NCBI GenBank assembly: GCA_023213215.1
Contig: CP096136.1
Coordinates: 2,108,001-2,172,000, forward strand
DNA from: Flavobacterium sp. JAD_PAG50586_2
GTDB taxonomy: Bacteria > Bacteroidota > Bacteroidia > Flavobacteriales > Flavobacteriaceae
Reading direction: 5' to 3'
Length of the DNA stretch: 64,000 nucleotides
In this document: positions 59,701 through 64,000 of the stretch, in pieces
Layout: each line of letters begins with the position of its first letter
How positions within the stretch are numbered: position 1 is the first letter of the stretch
Translations under genes and position numbers: made by a program
The notes under the pieces: generated by a model
Told to the model about the DNA's origin: nothing
Databases searched by the model: none
Seen by the model: only the letters and a program-made list of their open reading frames with translations

Positions 59701-60792
59701 GATTACAGCCGTGTCCGTTAACGGAATTGTCGCCGTGTATGCCCCACTTGTGGTGTATGTCGTACCTGTGATTGGCCAGGTGTAACTATTACAGGCTGTA
59801 ACACTGGTTGAATTTGCCGCTACCGGAAAAACGGTAATCGTTATAACTTTGGTTGTGGCACATTGACCTGCATCAGGGGTAAATGTATAAGTCGTTGTAG
59901 TAGTATTGTCTAAAGCTGGTGACCATACTCCGGTAATTCCATTGTCAGATGTAGTTGGTAAGGGTGACAGAGGATTTCCGGCACATATCGGATTTACTGT
60001 TGGAAAGGTCGGTGTTACTTCCGGAATGATGGTTAAATCTAATGTGTCATCCGCTGTAGGATTGGTTGCGATACTTATATTATTTAACGAAATAAAGTGA
60101 TTGGGAACCGTTGTTGTAGTCGAAAGCACAAGGCTTGTTATGGGTGTAGTTGAAAAATAGCCAAAAACTTCACTATTTGTTGTTACAGTTCTGCTATCTA
60201 TCGCACCATCAGAATAGGTAGCCGTTACGTTACCTGAAATAACAGCATCACTAACATTAGTGGTAAAGAAATTACCCGAAATTCCATAAATCGCCGGACT
60301 GAAAGTGATGGTAATATTTTGATTCGGATTGGCTGTTCCAACAAAAGTTCCACTGGAATACATACCGCCAGTTGCCGTAAACGTAACGGTAATGCCGCCA
60401 ATAGTTTTTACAATCGGATCGGTTACGATGACATTCGCCATGTTATTGGTTGAAACTGTGGCGCCAGTTGCTGTAGCCGAATTATTCCAGTCTGTCTGGT
60501 CGGTAAAAATCTGCGTAATTCCTCCGCCATCAGTATATATTCCGCTTGCTGTATAAGTTTGTCCGTTTACAGGCCAAGTATAACTGCCGCATGCTGTAAC
60601 TACATCCGTAGCAAAAACTATTGGATTGGGTGTGCCATTTCGGGCAATATTATTGGTTGCTACCCGTTTGGAAACAGTCACATTTTGAGAGCCTTTTCCA
60701 CCACGAGACTGAGCAAACGCAGAAAAACTAAAGGTGAACAGTACTAAAAAGGATAATAAAATTTGTGAATTAATGGTGTAATTTTTCTTCAT
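53773..60792 (-). CDS. Giant T9SS-exported repeat protein (2339 residues)
   Basis: A signal peptide (1-27, ending SAFAQ) is followed by two related beta-rich domains of about 160 residues (each with FxGTANPN and GYF segments), one early copy of the repeat, and then 23 consecutive 65-66-residue repeats (about residues 663-2174). The consensus is TPTFTPVAAICNGDxLxALP, then TTSNNGYTGTWSPALDNT, then TTTYTFTPDAGQCATTASL with VNQP at the end. Each repeat has two Cys that could form a disulfide. The last 75 residues are a type A type IX sorting domain (FNYYPNPTSSVVNI...VIKVVKRR). It is probably a surface adhesin or stalk-like protein; the ligand is unknown. No frame breaks occur here. Confidence 0.9.
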   Translation of the reverse strand: MKKNYTINSQILLSFLVLFTFSFSAFAQSRGGKGSQNVTVSKRVATNNIARNGTPNPIVFATDVVTACGSYTWPVNGQTYTASGIYTDGGGITQIFTDQTDWNNSATATGATVSTNNMANVIVTDPIVKTIGGITVTFTATGGMYSSGTFVGTANPNQNITITFSPAIYGISGNFFTTNVSDAVISGNVTATYSDGAIDSRTVTTNSEVFGYFSTTPITSLVLSTTTTVPNHFISLNNISIATNPTADDTLDLTIIPEVTPTFPTVNPICAGNPLSPLPTTSDNGITGVWSPALDNTTTTTYTFTPDAGQCATTKVITITVFPVAANSTSVTACNSYTWPITGTTYTTSGAYTATIPLTDTAVIDDVALWNQHASSFNSTIIFDNLVNLAATNPTILPMGGTTVTFSAPGGMYSGGSFIGTANPNNPLTIAFNPPVYGALANFFTTDINDDVVTGNITVNYSNGTSVSRSVTTDEENFGYFDNNLISNMVITSTTVDRYISVNNLRIATNPTSCSTETLNLTINTVPPPGSSIATAIDVNTPNYTTNGNNLETNCFVDNGGELSPDVWYKVTLDACAQTVSLNTCTGSNFDTILVVYAADGTTELAYSDDDCPDTNSFQSAINDLDVSGLDVIYVMVEGYFGLNNEQGNYGLEITQTLLTQEIPTFTAVADICNGDPLTALPTTSDNGIPGTWSPALDNTITTTYTFTPNADQCATTATLDINVNQPVTPTFTPVAAICNGDTLTALPTTSNNGFTGNWSPALDNTITTTYTFTPDAGQCAATTTLEIIVNQPVTPTFTPVAAICNGDTLTALPTTSDNGYTGTWSPALDNTTSTTYTFTPDAGQCATTTTLDIIVNQPITPTFTSVAAICNGDTLNALPTTSDNGYTGTWSPALNNTTTTTYTFTPDAGQCATTATLEIIVNQPITPTFTPVASICNGDTLNALPTTSNNGYIGTWSPAIDNTTTTTYTFTPDAGQCASTALLTIIVNQPVTPTFTAVTSICNGGPLSALPTTSNNGYTGIWSPALDNTTTTTYTFTPTAGQCATTASLTIIVNQPVTPTFAPVATICNGDALSALPTTSINGYTGTWSPALNNTATTTYTFTPTAGQCATTASLTITVNQPITPTFDPIATICNGDALTALPTTSNNGYNGTWSPALDNTTTATYTFTPTAGQCATTAFLTIIVNQPITPTFSAVASICNGDTLSALPTTSNNGYTGNWSPALDNTITTTYTFTPDAGQCAATASLTITVNQPVTPTFAVVPAICNGDSLSALPTTSVNGYTGTWSPALDNETTTTYTFTPTAGQCATTASLTITVNQPVIPTFSAIAPICNGDALGALPATSNNGYTGTWSPALNNTTTTNYTFTPTAGQCATTASLTITVNQPVTPTFNPIAPICNGDALTLPVNSTNGYSGTWSPTADNTATTTYTFTPNVGQCATTASLTITVNQPVTPIFSPVASICNGDALSTLPTTSNNGYTGTWSPALDNTATTTYTFTPTAGQCATTASLTISVNQPITPTFTAVAPICNGDVLSVLPTTSTNGYTGTWSPTLDNTATTTYTFTPDAGQCAAIASLTITVSQPVTPTFAAIAPICNGDALALPETSDNGITGTWSPALDNTTTTTYIFTPNAGQCATTASLTITVNQPITPTFVVLAPICNGDALVLPTTSDNSITGTWSPALDNTTTTTYTFTPDTGQCATTASLTVIVNQPVTPIFSPVTAICNGDALNALPTTSDNGYTGTWSPALDNTATTTYTFTPDTGQCATTASLTITVNQPITPTFTPVAAICNGDALSALPTTSNNGYTGTWSPALDNTATTTYTFSPDAGQCAIATSLTITVNQPITPTFTAVNPICTGDALSPLPTTSNNGYTGTWSPALDNTATTIYTFTPDAGQCAAIALLTITVNQVLVTPTFTSIAPICNGDILVLPTTSDNGFVGSWTPTVDNTTTTTYTFTPNPGQCGTTTTLTVTVNQPVTPTFTVIAPICNGDALVLPSTSDNGIPGTWSPAVDNTVTTTYTFTPNAGQCATTASLTVTVNQPITPTFSPVATICNGDTLSALPTTSNNGYTGTWSPALDNTATTVYTFTPDAGQCATTASLTITVNQPVTPTFTPVAAICNGDPLLALPTTSNNGISGTWSPALDNTATTIYTFTPDASQCAVTATMTITIQTTATPTGNPVQTFDVTDLNDATLEDLIVNPTDVNWYGSLLDAQSLNNPLPLSTVLTNGATYYAVAFSATCPSEPFAVTVNVNLANPSFEDLNFNYYPNPTSSVVNITCSRNITKVTLVTMLGQVIMTQDTDSTEVQVDLSRLAEATYFVKVISDDREKVIKVVKRR
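54271..58806 (-). repeat. Tandem array of 23 repeats of 195-198 bp
   Basis: The array encodes repeats 1 to 23 of the giant protein. Units are 198 bases, or 195 where the segment reads DALVLP in place of DxLxALP. Copies differ at many silent and replacement positions, so the array is old and has diverged, and it should assemble more reliably than identical repeats. Its true copy number is still uncertain if short reads were used. Confidence 0.88.
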
Positions 60793-60945
60793 GAGGTATT
60801 AATTTGGGGTGATGCTATTGATTAAAATGCGTATTTCATTAAAACTAATTCGATAAAAATAGACATTAAAACTATTTACTCTGTAAATTAATCTACGTAC
60901 TGTATAATTTAATCGTTGTATTTGAGTTTGTTAACCATATAGAAA

Positions 60946-60977
60946 CAAAAAAGCCCCGATTGGTCGAGGCTTTTATT
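60946..60977 (-). terminator. Rho-independent terminator of the deoxynucleoside kinase gene
   Basis: AAAAGCCTCG and CGGGGCTTTT (minus strand, one mismatch) pair around a 6-base loop and continue into a T run, 15 bases after the kinase stop. The rest of the 199-base gap up to the giant gene is A/T-rich, and I see no consensus promoter in it. Confidence 0.78.
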
Positions 60978-60991
60978 CTTGTACAGGCTTT

Positions 60992-61606
60992 CTAAAATAA
61001 ACCGTTTATCTCGGCATTTATCCTATTAATTATATCTCCTAAATCTTCCGGATTATTGACAAAATCTATGTTGTCAACGTCGATGATTAGTAAAGGTCCT
61101 TTGTCATAAGTATGGATCCACGCTTCATAGCGTTCGTTGAGCCGGCTTAAATAATCGATTGAAATTGTATTTTCGTAATCACGTCCTCGTTTGTGGATTT
61201 GTGAAACCAGGTTCGGAATAGAGCTTCTTAAGTAAATCAGCAAATCAGGAGCACCAACCAAACCTTCCATCAACTGAAAAAGATCAGAGTAATTTTCGAA
61301 ATCACGATTGGTCATCAAACCCATCGCATGCAGATTGGGTGCAAATATGTGAGCATCTTCATAAATGGTCCTGTCCTGAATAATATTTTTGCCACTTTCC
61401 CTAATTTGCAGTACCTGACGAAAACGGGAGTTCAGGAAATAGATCTGTAAATTGAAACTCCAACGTTCCATTTGATGGTAAAAATCATCGAGGTAAGGAT
61501 TGTCAACTACGTCTTCAAAATGAGGTTCCCATTTGAATTGTTTGGCTAAAAATTTAGTCAGTGTTGTCTTTCCAGCTCCGATGTTTCCTGCTACTGCTAT
61601 GTGCAT
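60992..61606 (-). CDS. Deoxynucleoside kinase
   Basis: A 204-residue kinase of the dNK/dGK/dCK family that phosphorylates deoxynucleosides for salvage. The P-loop GNIGAGKTT is at residues 7-15, the substrate-binding ERW/ExR-like region near WSFNLQIYFLNSRF, and IIQDRTIYEDAHIF holds the DR(S/T) motif. The C-terminal lid RGRDYEN follows. Length is normal. The start overlaps the upstream gene stop by one base (TAATG), so the pair is translated together. Confidence 0.92.
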   Translation of the reverse strand: MHIAVAGNIGAGKTTLTKFLAKQFKWEPHFEDVVDNPYLDDFYHQMERWSFNLQIYFLNSRFRQVLQIRESGKNIIQDRTIYEDAHIFAPNLHAMGLMTNRDFENYSDLFQLMEGLVGAPDLLIYLRSSIPNLVSQIHKRGRDYENTISIDYLSRLNERYEAWIHTYDKGPLLIIDVDNIDFVNNPEDLGDIINRINAEINGLF

Positions 61607-62397
61607 TATGGTAATTTTATTTTATAATTCTTAATTTGTTGGTTGGTAAAAATAGCCAAAATTTGGTCTTTGTAGTAATAATTTTGAAACGATTTCTCAA
61701 CAATTTCTATTTCGTAAATCGCTTTTGTTCGGTTATTCAGGCAATACAGAACATTATCTCTCGAAAACAAAAGTTTTTCATTGTCAATTATCTGGATTTT
61801 TTCAAAAGGTGGAATATTGGCCAACAACGTCACTTTGCCAAAAATGTCAACAGCATACCAATTATTGATTTCATCAATCCAATAAAAGTTATTAAAATCA
61901 GATTGTGTGTATTTGATGGCTTCCTGTATCGGATTGCCAATAGTCTTAAATGTGTTTTTCAGATAATCAAAAAGCAAAATCTGTTGGGTAAGCGAATTAT
62001 AAATCCAGAACTGATCCTGCGAAGCCAATCCCGCTTTGGAAGCAAAAATAGTGTTGTCTATTTCAAAAAGATTGAGTTTCTGTATTTCATTAAGCTGATT
62101 GTCGAGTGTAATTATAGTATTGAAATCTTCATAAAACACAACAATCTTCAACGGATTGAGATAATCTACGGAAGTGATTTTTCCTAAAGCCACATTCTTA
62201 TATTCCCAACTTTTTTCCTCATTCTGCTTGGTGAGTACATTCTCTTTGATGTAATAATTGTTCCCTAAACCGTCAAAGCCGATGTAGGTTTTGTTTTCAA
62301 GATCTGCCGTACTCAATTCCGTGGTTTTCAGTTTTGTGTTCTGGCAAAAAACGAGTGTGCAGCTAAAAAGTAAAAAGTAAAGAAATGCATTTTTCAT
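61606..62397 (-). CDS. Exported protein of unknown function, possible beta-propeller
   Basis: A 263-residue protein with a signal peptide (about 1-18: MKNAFLYFLLFSCTLVFCQ). The body is a series of short beta-rich stretches with recurring patterns such as DFNTIITLDNQLNEI and NTFKTIGNPI, suggestive of a propeller without clear blade repeats. The cysteine before the signal end (FC-Q) could also be a lipobox-like site. I choose the start at 62397; an earlier in-frame ATG at 62436 adds 13 residues and hides the signal. It is translationally coupled to the kinase. I do not recognise the family. Confidence 0.72.
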   Translation of the reverse strand: MKNAFLYFLLFSCTLVFCQNTKLKTTELSTADLENKTYIGFDGLGNNYYIKENVLTKQNEEKSWEYKNVALGKITSVDYLNPLKIVVFYEDFNTIITLDNQLNEIQKLNLFEIDNTIFASKAGLASQDQFWIYNSLTQQILLFDYLKNTFKTIGNPIQEAIKYTQSDFNNFYWIDEINNWYAVDIFGKVTLLANIPPFEKIQIIDNEKLLFSRDNVLYCLNNRTKAIYEIEIVEKSFQNYYYKDQILAIFTNQQIKNYKIKLP

Positions 62398-62530
62398 AGG
62401 AGTGCAATTTACGGCAAAGGAATTTAATTTCTGCATAGAGTCAGCACTAAATTTATATTTTTACGTTTCAAATTAAATCAATTTATCTTACAAATAGTGC
62501 GTTTTTCTGATTGGATTTTGCTCGGCCTTT

Positions 62531-62591
62531 GTTCGGGGTTTGTTCGGTATTGTACTATCCTAAACGCACTTTTACAGAAGAAACCCCGAAC
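62531..62591. promoter_or_regulatory. Inverted repeat in the divergent region before the GLPGLI genes
   Basis: GTTCGGGGTTT (62531-62541) and its exact complement (62581-62591) are 39 bases apart; a second TTTGTTCGG copy follows the left arm. This 317-base divergent gap (62398-62714) also holds TAACTTTG at 62615-62622, a possible -7 box for the plus strand without an upstream TTG. I see no gene in the gap. Confidence 0.45.
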
Positions 62592-62714
62592 GAATATAAA
62601 TCAAACCCCTATTTTAACTTTGGCAGTACTAACAGAAACATTTTATTTTTAACAAAAGATTGGTAACAGAATTCAGAGCGATTCGTCATATTTGTTCTTC
62701 AAAATAAAAAAGCA

Positions 62715-63608
62715 ATGAATAAAATATTTTATACTTCGTTATTCGTTTTGGCCTTTATTACTTCCAATGCGCAAAAGGATTTTCAGGGAATGGCTGTTTA
62801 TGAGTCTAAAACCAGCACTTCCGATTTTAGTGACCGAATCAAAGGCAGCAAGGAAATTACTCCCGACATGCAGAAAATGATTGAGGAAAGAATGAAAAAA
62901 ATGTTCGAAAAGACATTCATCCTCAACTTTGATAAATCGGCTTCTATCTATAAGGAAGAAGAAAAACTGGAAGCTCCGGGTGGGCAACAGGGCGGATTCC
63001 GAATGATGAGCAATATGATGGGCGGTGGCGGAACCTACTATAAAAACGTAAAGGAAAAGACATATACCGTAAATAAGGAATTTATGGGAAAGGAATTCCT
63101 GGTAAAGGATTCGCTGCCAAAATTAAACTGGAAAATGGAAAGTGAAACCCGGATGATTGGTGGTTACAACTGTTTCAAAGCCACAGCAGTCCAGCCTGTG
63201 AGCAAATCTGACTTTAAGAATTTTCGACTTAAAAAGAAAGACGAAGTCAAGGAAGGCGAAGTCAAAAAAGAGGATAATTCCCAAAAAACCAACTTTATGG
63301 ACGAGATTGACATTCCAAAGGAAATTACCATTACGGCTTGGTACACACCTGAAATTCCAGTGAATCAAGGTCCGGAAGGCTACTGGGGTTTGCCAGGTTT
63401 GATTCTCGAAGTCAACGACGGTAAAACGACAATCCTTTGTTCTAAAGTTGTCCTGAATGCAAAAGAAAAGGCAGAAATCAAAGCGCCAACCAACGGGAAG
63501 GTTATTTCACAAAAGGAATATGATGAAACTATTCTCAAAAAAATGCAGGAGATGAGCGAAATGAACGAGGGAAGAGGCGGAATGCAGATAAGAATGAACA
63601 GAAACTAA
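62715..63608 (+). CDS. GLPGLI family exported protein
   Basis: A 297-residue protein with a signal peptide (1-19, ending SNAQ) and the family motif GYWGLPGLILEV near residue 222-233, which gives the GLPGLI family (TIGR01200) its name. A Met/Gly-rich low-complexity stretch (GGFRMMSNMMGGGG, about 94-107) and a Lys/Glu-rich stretch (about 172-195) interrupt it, and the C-terminus is again Met/Arg-rich. The family is known from Bacteroidota only, its function is unknown, and pairs of genes are common. A second member starts seven bases downstream. Confidence 0.88.
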   Translation: MNKIFYTSLFVLAFITSNAQKDFQGMAVYESKTSTSDFSDRIKGSKEITPDMQKMIEERMKKMFEKTFILNFDKSASIYKEEEKLEAPGGQQGGFRMMSNMMGGGGTYYKNVKEKTYTVNKEFMGKEFLVKDSLPKLNWKMESETRMIGGYNCFKATAVQPVSKSDFKNFRLKKKDEVKEGEVKKEDNSQKTNFMDEIDIPKEITITAWYTPEIPVNQGPEGYWGLPGLILEVNDGKTTILCSKVVLNAKEKAEIKAPTNGKVISQKEYDETILKKMQEMSEMNEGRGGMQIRMNRN

Positions 63609-63615
63609 AATCCCC

Positions 63616-64000
63616 ATGATAAAAAAAATATTACTCCTATTAGTTATTTCAGTCAGTTTTTTGTCAAATGCACAGGAATTTCAGGGAAAAGCAGAATATT
63701 TCTCTAAACGGATTGTAAAAAGGAAGCCCGCAAATGATGCAAAAAAAGAAAAAGACCCCGAATTTGAAAAGCAATTTGAGGAAGCATTAAAAAGAGCTAC
63801 CGAAAAAAATACCTCTTAACTTTCAGTAAATCGGAGGCACTATTTGAAGAAGACCAAACCCTTGAAAAACCTAAACCCGCATCAGACGGAACTACGATTT
63901 CTATCTCTTTTTCGGGAGCCGGAAAAAAATACGTCAACATCAAGGAAAATAAGATAATACTTGAGGAAGAGATATATGGTAAGGAATTCCTCATTACAGA
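63616..64000 (+). CDS. GLPGLI-like exported protein, partial at window end (reads with one frameshift)
   Basis: The first 128 codons of a second, shorter GLPGLI-type gene: signal peptide (1-19), then EFQGKAEYFSKR, parallel to DFQGMAVYESKT in the upstream copy, and KKYVNIKENK followed by YGKEFLI, parallel to YKNVKEKTYTV and MGKEFLV there. The frame breaks at the A7 run 63803-63809; one A turns EKNTS-stop into EKKYLLTFSKSEALFEE, matching EKTFILNFDKSASIYKE in the first copy. The rest, including any GLPGLI motif, lies outside the window. Confidence 0.78.

Noticed and set aside
10152..63839. Reading the broken genes as pseudogenes or as rescued by transcriptional slippage on poly(A)
   Set aside because: Slippage rescue is known in reduced endosymbiont genomes, and decay would hit all kinds of positions. 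Here only single missing bases in A/T runs occur, several in runs as short as five and in essential genes of what looks like a free-living organism, so sequence error is simpler.

Overview
The window is a stretch of low-GC chromosome from a member of the Bacteroidota, most likely family Flavobacteriaceae and close to Flavobacterium. The evidence is the gene families: PorT (type IX secretion), a TamL-type lipoprotein, GLPGLI proteins, a giant exported protein with a type IX C-terminal sorting domain, a DUF5686 outer-membrane protein, and promoters of the Bacteroidota form TTG-N(19-24)-TAnnTTTG. It is mostly core chromosome with one intact insertion sequence. I saw no rRNA or tRNA gene, CRISPR array, prophage or recognisable defence system.

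Layout. 1-5.3 kb: four tandem POT-family peptide transporters (the first partial), then a periplasmic thioredoxin-like protein. 5.8-10.9 kb (minus): comEC, an NlpC/P60 hydrolase, lpxB, a SixA-like phosphatase and surE. 11.1-13.4 kb: a Prc/Tsp protease. 13.4-14.9 kb: an IS3-family (IS150-like) element sitting in the loop of the tsp terminator. 14.9-22.7 kb (minus): a coiled-coil protein, then rodA, mrdA, mreD, mreC, mreB and purH, the cell-shape operon. 22.9-24.2 kb: an ABC permease with a decayed second 3' end behind it. 24.4-31.3 kb: accD, fbaA, tamL, an rRNA methyltransferase, porT and ubiE. 31.3-36.7 kb: folA, a 2TM protein, a glycogen-binding-like protein, an SGNH/MBOAT acyltransferase pair, thyA and a DUF151 nuclease. 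36.9-41.1 kb: etfA/etfB, a cluster of four small uncharacterised genes and pdhB. 41.2-47.0 kb: a DUF5686 protein, a DNA glycosylase and hppA with an unusual Cys-rich tail. 47.3-53.7 kb: a four-gene operon (GH20 hexosaminidase, glycosylasparaginase, CutC, GH2 beta-mannosidase) that fits breakdown of the N-glycan core. 53.8-60.8 kb: a 2339-residue repeat protein. 61.0-64.0 kb: a deoxynucleoside kinase, an unknown exported protein and two GLPGLI proteins.

Reading frames. Fourteen genes are broken by eighteen frameshifts, and every one is cured by adding a single base to an A or T run of 5-7. The affected genes include essential ones (mreB, mrdA, accessory purH and folA). I read these as homopolymer-length errors in the sequence, not as pseudogenes, and give each gene its full restored span.

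How the genes work together. mreBCD-mrdA-rodA build the elongasome. porT, tamL and the giant protein belong to outer-membrane export and assembly. accD, etfAB, pdhB and fbaA are central carbon and lipid metabolism. The POT array, NlpC/P60 enzyme and N-glycan operon suggest a life on peptides and glycoproteins. The best candidates for something undescribed are CutC inside the N-glycan operon together with the palindrome and 22-bp repeats in front of it, the Cys-rich tail of the pyrophosphatase, and the small-gene cluster opposite etfB.
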